Shown: positions 51,052 through 60,966 of the stretch, piece after piece
Position numbering within the stretch: the first letter of the stretch is position 1
How the letters are laid out: each line of letters begins with the position of its first letter
DNA from: F1-60-MAGs149 sp037133755
GTDB taxonomy: Bacteria > Actinomycetota > Thermoleophilia > Gaiellales > F1-60-MAGs149
NCBI GenBank assembly: GCA_037133755.1
Contig: JBAXNN010000005.1
Span: 62,001 to 126,000, forward strand
Length of the DNA stretch: 64,000 nucleotides
Direction of reading: 5' to 3'
Program-made: the position numbers and the translations under genes
Notes under the pieces: generated by a model
The model's database searches: none
The model's input: the letters and a program-made list of their open reading frames with translations, nothing else
What the model was told of the DNA's origin: nothing

Positions 51052-51257
51052 GACGCTCCACCTTCCATCTTGTCTGCCTGCTCGCCCTGGATCGTCAGCA
51101 GGCGAGCAAGCTCGCGGCGGACGCCCGTCAGGTTGGACGTGTTCTCGAGCGCGCCGGTGGCGTGCTGGAAGCGCAGGTTGAACAGCTCCTGACGCGCCTC
51201 TGCAACCTTGCGCGCGACGTCGTCCGAGCTGAGTTCACGGATCTCACTAGCCTTCAA
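51048..51257 (-). CDS. rpmC: 50S ribosomal protein L29 (69 aa)
   Basis: Short coiled-coil-like L29: KASEIRELSSDDVARKVAEA, ELFNLRFQHATGALENTSNL, TGVRRELARLLTI. TTG 51257 gives the canonical start (M)KASEIRELS and has GAAGG eight bases upstream; GTG 51266 would add three residues but lacks a properly spaced Shine-Dalgarno. Overlaps the end of rplP by 11 nt. Confidence 0.93.
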   Translation of the reverse strand: MKASEIRELSSDDVARKVAEARQELFNLRFQHATGALENTSNLTGVRRELARLLTIQGEQADKMEGGAS

Positions 51258-51672
51258 AGAGATCACCTTCTCGGGTCACGAACTTGCAGGGGATCGGCAG
51301 CTTCTGGGCGGCGAGCAGCATGGCCTCGCGGGCCAGCGGCTCTGGGACACCAGCGAGCTCGAACATGATGCGGCCAGGACGCACGACGGCGACCCAGAAC
51401 TCCGGCGAGCCCTTGCCCGAACCCATGCGGGTCTCGGCGGGCTTCTTGGTGACCGGCTTGTCCGGGAAGATCGTGATCCAGACCTTGCCACCGCGCTTGA
51501 TCTTGCGGGTCATGGCAATACGAGCAGCCTCGATCTGGCGGGCAGTGATCCACCCCTCGCCCATCGCCTTGAGGCCGTACTCGCCAAAGGTGACGCGGGC
51601 ATGGCCCTTCGTCTCCCCCGTGCGGCGGCCACGATGAACGCGGCGGTGCTTGACGCGACGCGGCATCAGCAT
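51247..51672 (-). CDS. rplP: 50S ribosomal protein L16 (141 aa)
   Basis: MLMPRRVKHRRVHRGRRTGE and THGFGEYGLKA-like segment VTFGEYGLKAMGEGWITARQ are conserved, then GSGKGSPEFWVAVVRPGRIM and ARAMLLAAQKLPIPCKFVTR-type C-terminus. Contacts the A-site tRNA region. Normal length. Confidence 0.98.
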   Translation of the reverse strand: MLMPRRVKHRRVHRGRRTGETKGHARVTFGEYGLKAMGEGWITARQIEAARIAMTRKIKRGGKVWITIFPDKPVTKKPAETRMGSGKGSPEFWVAVVRPGRIMFELAGVPEPLAREAMLLAAQKLPIPCKFVTREGDLFEG

Positions 51673-52775
51673 CAGGAGTCACCCTCCTCGGCAGCGGGAG
51701 CCTCGTCAGCGGGGGTCTCTTCGACCACCGTTTCCTCGACCACCGTCTCGGCGGGCGTCTCGACGACCGTCTCCTCGACGACAGCTTCCGTCACTGCAGC
51801 CTCGGCGACCGGCGTCTCGTCGACGATGATCTCTTCGACCACGGTCTCCTCGACTGCGGGAGCCTCGGGCTTCGGACGCGCGCGACGGCCGGCCGGAACC
51901 GACGGACCGCTGAGACGCGGCTGGTTCGGACCACCGGGACCGCCGCCACCCTGACGAGGACGACGATCGCCACGGTCGCCGCCGGCGCCACGCTCACCCC
52001 GCTGCTCGCCGTCGCGACCCGGGGCGCCGCGGCGACCCTTCGGACGCGCGGGGCCGAGCTCTTCGATGGCACCCTTGGCGCCACCCTTGCGACGACGGGC
52101 ATCGACCTCGCCCAGACGCGTGGCGTTCTGGTCGTGGCCTTCGAAGCCCTCCGGCATGATCTCGCCCTTGTTGATCCAGACCTTGACGCCAATGCGGCCG
52201 TACGTGGTCTTGGCCTCGGCGAAGCCGTAATCGATATCCGCGCGCAGCGTCTGGAGCGGCACACGGCCCTCCGAGTACTGCTCGGTGCGGCTCATCTCGC
52301 CGCCACCCAGGCGGCCACCGCACTTGATGCGAACGCCCTGAGCGCCAGAGCGCACTGCGGACTGCATCGAGCGCTTCATGGCGCGGCGGAAGGCCACGCG
52401 ATTCTGCAGCTGCTCCGCGACGGACTGCGCCATCAGGCTCGCGTCGAGCTCGGGGCGCTTGATCTCGTTGATGTTGATCTGCACGGCACGGCCGGTGATC
52501 GCGTGGACCTCCTTGCGGAGGGCGTCGACCTCGACACCGGACTTGCCGATGACGATGCCCGGGCGGGCGGTATAGATGTCGATCGTGATCTTCTGCGAGT
52601 CCTTGCGGATATGAATATCCGACAGGCCCGCATGGCTCAGCTTGTTGTGGATGTGCTCCCGGATCTTGATGTCCTCCCCCAGGTAGCGGGCGAACTCGCG
52701 ATCGGAGCACCAATTCGACTTCCAGTCGTGAATGATGCCGACGCGGAGGCCGCCAGGATGAACTTTCTGGCCCAT
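51672..52775 (-). CDS. rpsC: 30S ribosomal protein S3 with long charged C-terminal extension (367 aa)
   Basis: mRNA-entry protein. Residues 1-215 are normal S3: GQKVHPGGLRVGIIHDWKSN, KH domain VIGKSGVEVDALRKEVHAI, and GRLGGGEMSRTEQYSEGRVP. After about residue 230 come roughly 140 extra residues: an Arg/Gly-rich basic stretch (GRRGAPGRDGEQRGERGAGG) and then an acidic Val/Glu/Thr repeat tail (VVEETVVETPAETVVEETVV). Many actinobacterial S3 proteins have short tails; this one is unusually long. Two bases separate it from rplV. Confidence 0.95.
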   Translation of the reverse strand: MGQKVHPGGLRVGIIHDWKSNWCSDREFARYLGEDIKIREHIHNKLSHAGLSDIHIRKDSQKITIDIYTARPGIVIGKSGVEVDALRKEVHAITGRAVQININEIKRPELDASLMAQSVAEQLQNRVAFRRAMKRSMQSAVRSGAQGVRIKCGGRLGGGEMSRTEQYSEGRVPLQTLRADIDYGFAEAKTTYGRIGVKVWINKGEIMPEGFEGHDQNATRLGEVDARRRKGGAKGAIEELGPARPKGRRGAPGRDGEQRGERGAGGDRGDRRPRQGGGGPGGPNQPRLSGPSVPAGRRARPKPEAPAVEETVVEEIIVDETPVAEAAVTEAVVEETVVETPAETVVEETVVEETPADEAPAAEEGDS

Positions 52776-52777
52776 AT

Positions 52778-53533
52778 CTAGCTCTTCTCCTCGTCGGTCT
52801 TCTCAGCGGCCGGCTTCTTCGGCGCAGCAGGCTTCTTCGCGGCAGGCTTCTTCGCTGCCGGCTTTTCGGCCGTGGCGTCGTCGGCCTTGGCGGCCGCCGG
52901 CTTCTTTGCGGCCGGCTTCTTCGCCGGCGGCTTCTTCTCGGTCGTCGCGTCAGCGGCGGCGGCCTCGGTCTTCGTGGCTGCCGGCTTCCTGGCAGCAGGC
53001 TTCTTGGCGGCCGGCTTCTCGTCGGTCGACTCGGCCACCTCAGTGGCACCCGTCTCGACGTTGGCCTCGGCCTTCTTCGACGCGGCAACGCGCTTGGCGC
53101 GGGCCGAATCCGACGATGCCTTGGCGGCCGGTGCGGCCGTCTCGGTGCCGTCGACGATCGCACCGCTCGTCAGCGAGCGGAGCAGGATCGTGATGTGCGT
53201 CGTGCGCTTGTTGATGCGGCTGGCACGGCCACGGGCACGCGGCTTGAAGCGCTTGATCGTGACGCCCTCGTTGGCGAAGGCCTCGTGAATCACGAGGTCG
53301 TCCGGCGAGAGACCATGGTTGACCTCGGCGTTCGTGACCGCGGAGCGGAGCACGAGCTCGATGTCCTTGGCCACGGCACGCGGCGAGAACAGCAGCTGCT
53401 TGCGGGCGTCCAGCACGTTGCGACCGCGGATGTCCGCGAGCACCAGACGCGCCTTGCGCGCCGACGAGCGCACATGCTTGGCCTCGGCCCGGACGAGTCC
53501 GGTCTTGGCGTAGGAGAATCGCTCAGCAGACAT
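52778..53533 (-). CDS. rplV: 50S ribosomal protein L22 with long KKPA-rich C-terminal tail (251 aa)
   Basis: Exit-tunnel protein. Residues 10-125 are ordinary L22 (VRSSARKARLVLADIRGRNV; KDIELVLRSAVTNAEVNHGL; IKRFKPRARGRASRINKRTT). The remaining 125 residues form a low-complexity tail, first Ala/Ser/Glu then repeated AAKKPA/KPAAKK units, like histone H1 tails. L22 is usually 110-120 residues. The frame is continuous and overlaps rpsS by one base, so it is likely a genuine extension lying near the tunnel exit. Confidence 0.95.
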   Translation of the reverse strand: MSAERFSYAKTGLVRAEAKHVRSSARKARLVLADIRGRNVLDARKQLLFSPRAVAKDIELVLRSAVTNAEVNHGLSPDDLVIHEAFANEGVTIKRFKPRARGRASRINKRTTHITILLRSLTSGAIVDGTETAAPAAKASSDSARAKRVAASKKAEANVETGATEVAESTDEKPAAKKPAARKPAATKTEAAAADATTEKKPPAKKPAAKKPAAAKADDATAEKPAAKKPAAKKPAAPKKPAAEKTDEEKS

Positions 53534-53811
53534 TAGCCGCGCCTCGACTGCTTGTCGGCGAGATGACCACGGTAGGTACGCGTCGGCGCGAACTCGCCGA
53601 GCTTGTGGCCCACCATGGCCTCGGAGACGAACACGGGGACGTGCTTGCGTCCGTCATGCACCGCGATCGTGTGACCGACCATCTCCGGAAAGATGGTGCT
53701 GGCACGCGACCAGGTCTTGAGCATCTTCTTTTCCTTGGTGGCGTTCTGCTCCTCAATGCGCTTGAGGAGACGCTCGTCCACGTACGGGCCCTTTTTCGAG
53801 GATCGGGACAT
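53533..53811 (-). CDS. rpsS: 30S ribosomal protein S19 (92 aa)
   Basis: MSRSSKKGPYVDERLLKRIE at the N-terminus, WSRASTIFPEMVGHTIAVHD and VFVSEAMVGHKLGEFAPTRT in the core, and RGHLADKQSRRG at the end. Normal length. Its start is directly after the rplB stop on the map (no gap). Confidence 0.98.
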   Translation of the reverse strand: MSRSSKKGPYVDERLLKRIEEQNATKEKKMLKTWSRASTIFPEMVGHTIAVHDGRKHVPVFVSEAMVGHKLGEFAPTRTYRGHLADKQSRRG

Positions 53812-54651
53812 TTACTTCCTGCCCTTCCCACGGCGGCGGCCGCGGACAATATCGGCGGAGGAGGCCTTCTTCGGGTCGCGGGTGCGACGTCCGAGCGTGG
53901 GCTTGCCCCACGGGGTCACAGGGTGGGAACCCTTGCCCTTGCCTTCGCCACCACCATGCGGGTGGTCAACGGGATTCATTGCGGTACCACGAACGCCCGG
54001 GCGCTTACCGGCCCAGCGAGCGCGACCGGCCTTACCGCCGACCTCGTTCTCGTGCGTCGTGTTGCCGACCTGGCCGATCGTGGCGCGGCAGTGCGCGGAC
54101 ACGCGGCGAAGCTCGCCGGAGGGCAGGCGCAGCAGCGCCGTCTCGGCCTCCTTGGCGACCAGCTGAGCGCTTGTGCCGGCGGAGCGGCACATCTTCGCGC
54201 CCTGGCCGGGGCGCAGCTCGACGGCGTGCACCGTGGTGCCCGTCGGGATGTTGAGGAGCGGCAGCGCGTTACCCGGCTTGATGTCGGCCTCGGGACCGGA
54301 CGACACCATCGCGCCCACCTCGAGGTTGACCGGCGCCAGAATGTACGCCTTGGCGCCGTCCACGTAGTGGAGCAGTGCGATGCGCGCGGAGCGGTTCGGG
54401 TCGTACTCGACGGCGGCGACCTTCGCCGGCACGCCGTCCTTGAGCCGCTTGAAGTCGATGATGCGGTAGCGGCGCTTATGGCCACCACCCTGATGGCGCG
54501 TCGTGATGCGGCCGTTGTTGTTGCGGCCACCCTTGTTGTGGACCGGCGCGAGCAGGCTCTTCTCCGGCTCGGACTTCGTCACTTCGGCGAAGTCGGAGAC
54601 GGTCATGAAGCGGCGACCCGGCGAGGTCGGGCGGAACGAGCGGACGCCCAT
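53812..54651 (-). CDS. rplB: 50S ribosomal protein L2 (279 aa)
   Basis: Peptidyl-transferase-centre protein. KSLLAPVHNKGGRNNNGRIT, RHQGGGHKRRYRIIDFKR, then GAKMCRSAGTSAQLVAKEAE and the C-terminal AMNPVDHPHGGGEGKGKGSH with the conserved functional His. Normal length. Confidence 0.98.
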   Translation of the reverse strand: MGVRSFRPTSPGRRFMTVSDFAEVTKSEPEKSLLAPVHNKGGRNNNGRITTRHQGGGHKRRYRIIDFKRLKDGVPAKVAAVEYDPNRSARIALLHYVDGAKAYILAPVNLEVGAMVSSGPEADIKPGNALPLLNIPTGTTVHAVELRPGQGAKMCRSAGTSAQLVAKEAETALLRLPSGELRRVSAHCRATIGQVGNTTHENEVGGKAGRARWAGKRPGVRGTAMNPVDHPHGGGEGKGKGSHPVTPWGKPTLGRRTRDPKKASSADIVRGRRRGKGRK

Positions 54652-54953
54652 TATGCGACTCCCTCGAAGATCGGAATGGACTGGCCCTCGGCGAGCTTGA
54701 CGATCGCCTTCTTGCCGCCCGGGCGCGTGCCCTTGAACATGCCGCGGCGCTTGGGCTTGGAGGGAACCTTGATGATGTGGACGTCAACGACGGTGACCTT
54801 GAAGATCTCCTCGACGGCCTGGCGGACCTGCGTCTTATGGGCGTCAGGATGCACGTGGAACGTGTACTTGCCGTCCTCGGTCAGCGAGTAACTCTTCTCG
54901 CTCACGACCGGGGCAAGCAGCACCGCGTGGGCTGCAGGGGTGGTCGACTTCAT
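54651..54953 (-). CDS. rplW: 50S ribosomal protein L23 (100 aa)
   Basis: Tunnel-exit protein that docks trigger factor and SRP. LLAPVVSEKSYSLTEDGKYT, FHVHPDAHKTQVRQAVEEIF, VVDVHIIKVPSKPKRRGMFK. Normal length; the ATG is 4 nt into the end of rplD. Confidence 0.98.
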   Translation of the reverse strand: MKSTTPAAHAVLLAPVVSEKSYSLTEDGKYTFHVHPDAHKTQVRQAVEEIFKVTVVDVHIIKVPSKPKRRGMFKGTRPGGKKAIVKLAEGQSIPIFEGVA

Positions 54954-55591
54954 GCCGTCACCTCGTCCTTCTGCTTGGAGGCGTCGAGCGAAGCGGACAG
55001 CTCGTCGAGTGCCGTCGTGCTGATCAGCAGACGACGGGCCCAGAGCAGCTCGGTCAGACCGACCTCGGTCGGGGTCAGGACGGCCGAGCGCGGGATGTTG
55101 CGGAACGACAGTGCCGCAGCCTCCTCCTCGGTGCCGACGACCACGACGAGAGGGGCAACGCTCCAGCCCTCGACGAGCTTGAGTGCGTCCTTCGTCCTCG
55201 GCGCGTCGAACGCGCCGGCCTCGAAGATGCCGAGCGAGCCGTTGCCGGCATGCTGGCTGAGACCCATGCAGCGGGCCTTCTTGTACGCCTTCTTGTTGAC
55301 CTTGACGGCGTACGAGCGGGGCTGCGGGCCGAAGACCACGCCACCGCCAGTGAACTGTGCGGCGCGCGTCGTACCCTGGCGAGCGCGACCCGTGCCCTTC
55401 TGGCGGAACGGCTTCGCACGACCGCCCGAGACCATGCCGCGCGACTTGGTCGCGTGGGTGCCCTGACGGCGGCCAGCGGCCTCCGCCTTGGCGACCTCGT
55501 GCAGCAGGCCGGGCGCAACCTCGACGCCGAAGACGGCATCGGGAAGGTTGACGGTGCCCTTGCCGCCGATGATGGGAGCAGTCAGCGCCAT
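54950..55591 (-). CDS. rplD: 50S ribosomal protein L4 (213 aa)
   Basis: KGTVNLPDAVFGVEVAPGLL, the tunnel loop KPFRQKGTGRARQGTTRAAQ, then GGVVFGPQPRSYAVKVNKKA, and the C-terminal TELLWARRLLISTTALDEL. In several bacteria L4 also represses its own operon. ATG 55591 overlaps the rplC stop by one base; a longer open frame upstream lies in rplC and is not used. Confidence 0.97.
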   Translation of the reverse strand: MALTAPIIGGKGTVNLPDAVFGVEVAPGLLHEVAKAEAAGRRQGTHATKSRGMVSGGRAKPFRQKGTGRARQGTTRAAQFTGGGVVFGPQPRSYAVKVNKKAYKKARCMGLSQHAGNGSLGIFEAGAFDAPRTKDALKLVEGWSVAPLVVVVGTEEEAAALSFRNIPRSAVLTPTEVGLTELLWARRLLISTTALDELSASLDASKQKDEVTA

Positions 55592-56208
55592 TAGTGGACG
55601 TCCTCTCGGATCTCGACGAGCGAGCCCTTCGGGCCCGGCACGGCGCCGGACACCAGAATCACGTTGCGGCTCGGATCGACATCGATCACCGTCAGGCCGC
55701 GCTGCGTGATGCGCTTGTTGCCCATCTGGCCCGCCATGCGCTTGCCCTTGAAGACACGCGACGGCCACGCCGATTGACCGATCGAACCCGGGGCACGCAC
55801 GTTGTGCGAGCCGTGGGAGACCGGACCACGACTGAAGTTGTGGCGCTTGATCGTGCCGGCAAAACCCTTACCGACGCTCGTACCGGAGACCTTGACGTGG
55901 TCGCCCGGCCCGAACACGCCGACCGTAATGGCCTCGCCCACGTTCATATCCGTGGTCCCGCGGAACTCCGTCAGGTGACGGTGGGGCCCGACGCCGGCCT
56001 TCGCGAGATGGCCGGCCTCCGGCTTGGAGAGGTCCTCAAGCTCAACCGCCTGGTACGCGAGCTGAACCCCGTCGTACCCGTCGGCGTCAGACGTGCGCAC
56101 GCCGACGATCGGGCACGGGCCCGCCTCGATCACGGTGACGGGCAGCCGCGCCCCGTCTTCCGTGAAGAGCTGGGTCATGCCCAGTTTGCGTCCAATGATG
56201 GCTTTCAT
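55591..56208 (-). CDS. rplC: 50S ribosomal protein L3 (205 aa)
   Basis: MKAIIGRKLGMTQLFTEDGA at the N-terminus, VTVIEAGPCPIVGVRTSDAD, the FAGTIKRHNFSRGPVSHGSH loop reaching the peptidyl-transferase centre, and GRMAGQMGNKR-type MAGQMGNKRITQRGLTVIDV. Normal length. Confidence 0.98.
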   Translation of the reverse strand: MKAIIGRKLGMTQLFTEDGARLPVTVIEAGPCPIVGVRTSDADGYDGVQLAYQAVELEDLSKPEAGHLAKAGVGPHRHLTEFRGTTDMNVGEAITVGVFGPGDHVKVSGTSVGKGFAGTIKRHNFSRGPVSHGSHNVRAPGSIGQSAWPSRVFKGKRMAGQMGNKRITQRGLTVIDVDPSRNVILVSGAVPGPKGSLVEIREDVH

Positions 56209-56212
56209 GGTG

Positions 56213-56521
56213 TTAAAGCTTGATCTCGATGTCGATGCCAGCAGGCAGATCGAGGCGCATCAGCGAATCGACCGTCTTCGGCGTGGGGCTGTGGATATCG
56301 ATCAGCCGCTTGTGAGTGCGGATCTCGAAGTGCTCGCGCGAATCCTTGTCCTTGAAGGGACTGCGGATCACGCAGTAGACGTTCTTCTCGGTCGGCAGCG
56401 GGACAGGGCCAGAGACGGTCGCGCCGGAGCGCACCGCCGTCTCGACGATGTCCTTTGCCGACCGATCCAGCGTCTGGTGGTCGTAGCCCTTAAGGCGGAT
56501 GCGGATTTTCTGCTCAGCCAA
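56213..56521 (-). CDS. rpsJ: 30S ribosomal protein S10 (102 aa)
   Basis: KIRIRLKGYDHQTLDRSAKD, GPVPLPTEKNVYCVIRSPFK, THKRLIDIHSPTPKTVDSLM. The start is read as TTG 56521 (LAEQKIRIRL), giving the standard 102 residues; a longer frame to 56557 would overlap tuf. It starts 4 bp after the tuf stop, and a TTG start suggests coupling with tuf. Also the NusB partner in antitermination. Confidence 0.95.
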   Translation of the reverse strand: MAEQKIRIRLKGYDHQTLDRSAKDIVETAVRSGATVSGPVPLPTEKNVYCVIRSPFKDKDSREHFEIRTHKRLIDIHSPTPKTVDSLMRLDLPAGIDIEIKL

Positions 56522-56525
56522 GGGG

Positions 56526-57710
<1,185 letters not shown>

Positions 57711-57785
57711 CGTCTTCTCCGGGTCTCCAGGACTGTGGTGCTAAAGGGGTTGGTTCGTGGTTTACAGGGTTGCGGGACTGGCCGA

Positions 57786-59897
57786 TTAGGCCTTCGCCGT
57801 AATGGTCTCGGCGATGTTCTTGGGCACTTCCTCGTAACGGAGGAACTGCATGGTGTACGTCGCGCGACCCTGCGAAAGGGAGCGGACGTCGGTCGCGTAG
57901 CCGAACATCTCGGCTAGCGGGACGCGAGCGGTGACAACCTGGGCGTTGCCGCGGGGCTCCATGCCCTCGACGCGGCCACGGCGGCTGTTGAGGTCGCCGA
58001 TGACGTCGCCCATGTACTCCTCGGGCGTGACGACCTCGACGGCGAAGATCGGCTCGAGCAGCGCGGAATCACCGCGGCGCAGACCCTCCTTGAGGGCCAT
58101 CGAGCCGGCGATCTTGAACGCCATTTCGGACGAGTCGACATCGTGGTAGCTGCCGTCGATCAGGGCGACCTTGACGTCGACGACGGGGAAGCCGGCGATG
58201 ACACCCGAATCGAGTGCCTCCTTGGCTCCTTCGCCGACAGCCTTGTGGTACTCCTTCGGCACGACGCCGCCGACGATCTTGCTCTCGAACGAGAAGCCCT
58301 CGCCCGGCTCGGTCGGCTCAACGCGGAGCCAGACGTCGCCGTACTGGCCGCGACCACCGGACTGGCGGACGAACTTGCCCTGAACCTTCTCGACGGCCTT
58401 GCGGATCGTCTCGCGGTAGGCCACCTGCGGCTTGCCGACGTTGGCGTCGACGGAGAACTCGCGCATCAGGCGGTCAACGATGATCTCAAGGTGCAGCTCG
58501 CCCATGCCGGCGATCAGCGTCTGGCCCGTTTCCTCGTCGGTCTTGACGCGGAAGGTCGGGTCCTCCTCGGAGAGGCGCTGGAGGGCGTTGGCGAGCTTGT
58601 CCTGGTCGGCCTTCGTCTTCGGCTCGACGGCCACCTCGATGACCGGCTCGGGGAAGATGATCGACTCGAGCAGGATCGGCTGCTTCTCGTCGCACAGCGT
58701 GTCGCCGGTCGTCGTGGCCTTGAGGCCGACACCAGCAGCGATCTCGCCGGCGCCGATCTCCTCGCGCTCCTCACGATGATTGGCGTGCATTTGGAGGATG
58801 CGGCCGACGCGCTCTTTCTTGTCCGTCGACGCGTTGTAGACAGCCGAGCCAGCGTTGAGCTGGCCGGAGTAGACGCGGAAGTACGTGAGCTTGCCGACGA
58901 ACGGATCGCTCATCACCTTGAAGGCGAGGGCGGAGAACGGTGCGGTCAGCGTGGCCTCGCGCGTCTCAGTCTCGCCCGTGCGGGGCACGGTGCCCTCGAC
59001 CGGCGGGACGTCGAGCGGGCTCGGCAGGTACGCGATCACGGCGTCGAGCATCTGCTGGACGCCCTTGTTCTTGAACGCGGTGCCGCAGAGCAGCGGCGTG
59101 ACCGACAGGTCGAGCGTGGCAGCGCGGATCGCGGCCACAAGATCGGCGTTGTCGATCGGCTGATCCTCGAGGAACGCCATCATGATGTCCTCGTTGTGGT
59201 CCGCGACGGCCTCCACGAGCGTGTGGCGGGCCAGCTCGGCCTCGGCCAGGAGGTCGCCCTCGGGATCGGACTCGCTCCAGGCAAGGCCCTTCTCGTCCTG
59301 ATCGAAGATGATCGCCTTCATGCGGACGAGATCGACGACGCCCTGGAAGTTGTCCTCAGCACCGATCGGGATCTGGATCGGCACCGGATTGGCGCCGAGG
59401 CGGTCGACGATGGTGGAGCGGACGTACTCGAAGTCGGCGCCAACGCGGTCCATCTTGTTGACGAACGCGATGCGCGGCACGGCGTACTTGTCGGCCTGGC
59501 GCCACACCGTCTCGGACTGCGGCTGGACGCCGGCGACCGAGTCGAATACTGCGACTGCACCGTCGAGCACGCGCAGGGAGCGCTCCACCTCGACGGTGAA
59601 GTCCACGTGCCCGGGTGTATCGATGATGTTGATGCGATGACCGCTCCACAGCGCCGTCGTGGCTGCCGAGGTGATCGTGATGCCGCGCTCCTGCTCCTGA
59701 ACCATCCAGTCCATCGTGGCGCCACCCTCGTGCACCTCGCCCAACTTGTGGGTGCGGCCGGTGTAGAACAGGATGCGCTCTGTGACGGTGGTCTTGCCCG
59801 CGTCGATGTGGGCCATGATGCCGATGTTCCGGTACAGGTCCAGCTGATCGGCGCGCGGGGCGGACGATTCGGTCTGGGTGTCGATGACGGTGCTCAT
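57786..59897 (-). CDS. fusA: elongation factor G (703 aa)
   Basis: Translocase GTPase. G1 is GHIDAGKTTVTERIL, switch I EQERGITITSAATTA, G3 DTPGHVDF, G4 NKMD; domain IV has VAYRETIRKAVEKVQGKFVR and the C-terminal domain FGYATDVRSLSQGRATYTM. Length is typical of the EF-G1 group. Five bases after rpsG. Confidence 0.99.
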   Translation of the reverse strand: MSTVIDTQTESSAPRADQLDLYRNIGIMAHIDAGKTTVTERILFYTGRTHKLGEVHEGGATMDWMVQEQERGITITSAATTALWSGHRINIIDTPGHVDFTVEVERSLRVLDGAVAVFDSVAGVQPQSETVWRQADKYAVPRIAFVNKMDRVGADFEYVRSTIVDRLGANPVPIQIPIGAEDNFQGVVDLVRMKAIIFDQDEKGLAWSESDPEGDLLAEAELARHTLVEAVADHNEDIMMAFLEDQPIDNADLVAAIRAATLDLSVTPLLCGTAFKNKGVQQMLDAVIAYLPSPLDVPPVEGTVPRTGETETREATLTAPFSALAFKVMSDPFVGKLTYFRVYSGQLNAGSAVYNASTDKKERVGRILQMHANHREEREEIGAGEIAAGVGLKATTTGDTLCDEKQPILLESIIFPEPVIEVAVEPKTKADQDKLANALQRLSEEDPTFRVKTDEETGQTLIAGMGELHLEIIVDRLMREFSVDANVGKPQVAYRETIRKAVEKVQGKFVRQSGGRGQYGDVWLRVEPTEPGEGFSFESKIVGGVVPKEYHKAVGEGAKEALDSGVIAGFPVVDVKVALIDGSYHDVDSSEMAFKIAGSMALKEGLRRGDSALLEPIFAVEVVTPEEYMGDVIGDLNSRRGRVEGMEPRGNAQVVTARVPLAEMFGYATDVRSLSQGRATYTMQFLRYEEVPKNIAETITAKA

Positions 59898-59902
59898 GTG
59901 CG

Positions 59903-60373
59903 TTACCAGCGGTAGTGCGCGAAGGCCTTGTTCGCCTGCGCCATTCGGTAGATGTCGTCCTTGCGCTTGAACGCGCCGCCCTGCTGGTTCGTCGCGTCGA
60001 GAATCTCGGCGGCGAGGCGCTCGTCCGAGCCGCGCTCGCGGCGCTGACGGGCGAACGTGACCAGCCAGCGGACCGCCAGCGTGCGGGCGCGGCGCGTGGG
60101 CACCTCGACCGGGACCTGATAGTTGGCACCACCGACGCGGCGGCTGCGGGTCTCGAGGACCGGCGTGACCGACTTGATCGCCTGGTCGAGCACCTCGACG
60201 GGCTCGCGGCCCGACTTCTCGGCAACGATCGCGAGGGCGCCGTAGACGATGCGCTCAGCGGTGGAGCGCTTGCCGTCCAGCATGACCTTGTTGATCACTT
60301 GTGTGACCAGGGTCGAGCTGTAGACGGGGTCCGGAATCAGCTCGCGGGGGGTGATATCTGCGCGACGGGGCAT
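59903..60373 (-). CDS. rpsG: 30S ribosomal protein S7 (156 aa)
   Basis: MPRRADITPRELIPDPVYSS, then KVMLDGKRSTAERIVYGALA, GGANYQVPVEVPTRRARTLA, and the C-terminal AFKRKDDIYRMAQANKAFAH. ATG 60373 overlaps the rpsL stop by one base. In other bacteria S7 autoregulates the str operon. Confidence 0.98.
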   Translation of the reverse strand: MPRRADITPRELIPDPVYSSTLVTQVINKVMLDGKRSTAERIVYGALAIVAEKSGREPVEVLDQAIKSVTPVLETRSRRVGGANYQVPVEVPTRRARTLAVRWLVTFARQRRERGSDERLAAEILDATNQQGGAFKRKDDIYRMAQANKAFAHYRW

Positions 60374-60741
60374 TAGCTCTTCTTCGCTCCATACTTCGAG
60401 CGTGCCTGCTTGCGGTCGGCGACGCCGGAGGTGTCCAGCGCGGCGCGAATGACCTTGTAGCGGACGCCCGGGAGATCCTTCACGCGGCCGCCGCGGATCA
60501 GCACGACGCTGTGCTCCTGCAGATTGTGGCCGACGCCGGGAATGTAGGCGGTGACTTCCATGCCGTTCGAGAGGCGGACGCGAGCAACCTTGCGCAGAGC
60601 CGAGTTCGGCTTCTTCGGGGTCGTCGTGTAGACGCGCGTGCAGACGCCGCGCTTTTGCGGGGCACCCTTGAGCGCCGGGGTCTTCGTCTTGGCCATCTCG
60701 GGGGTTCGCGGCTTGCGAACCAGCTGGTTGATCGTGGGCAT
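60373..60741 (-). CDS. rpsL: 30S ribosomal protein S12 (122 aa)
   Basis: Decoding-centre protein. MPTINQLVRKPRTPEMAKTK at the N-terminus, TPKKPNSALRKVARVRLSNG (with the Lys tied to streptomycin response) and GVGHNLQEHSVVLIRGGRVK. ATG 60741 gives the canonical start; the extension to 60783 is not S12-like. First gene of the long run; a good candidate promoter lies about 75 nt upstream. Confidence 0.98.
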   Translation of the reverse strand: MPTINQLVRKPRTPEMAKTKTPALKGAPQKRGVCTRVYTTTPKKPNSALRKVARVRLSNGMEVTAYIPGVGHNLQEHSVVLIRGGRVKDLPGVRYKVIRAALDTSGVADRKQARSKYGAKKS

Positions 60742-60816
60742 GGACTCCGGAGTCCGCTTTCCGTTGGGCGCCCGAGGGCGCACGTTGACATGCGCGGCCG
60801 TAGCCGCAGCCCGGGG

Positions 60817-60845
60817 ACTCTAGGGCATCTGGCCGAAAGCGCCAA
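60817..60845 (-). promoter_or_regulatory. candidate promoter of the str-S10-spc-alpha run
   Basis: On the minus strand: -35 TTGGCG (60845-60840), 17-base spacer, -10 TAGAGT (60822-60817). It is the only place in the window upstream of rpsL with both boxes well spaced. Predicted 5' leader about 70 nt before ATG 60741. Confidence 0.6.
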
Positions 60846-60966
60846 ACGACAACCGTCACCCCGCGGGGGTGCTGTCACCAGCATTCTGCTGGGTGCCGTC
60901 GCTTTCGCTCTGCCGAACCGTGTACGCGAGTTGTAGAGACCCCGTCGGACACGCACAGAATTTGGC

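Noticed and set aside
52794..52990. Short repeats in this stretch, considered as a CRISPR array
   Set aside because: They are in-frame codons for AAKKPA units of L22, with no spacer pattern and no cas genes nearby.
58143..59915. 590-codon open frame opposite fusA, and a 472-codon one opposite tuf (56499-57917)
   Set aside because: Mirror frames of highly conserved GTPase genes; no family resemblance and no start signals.
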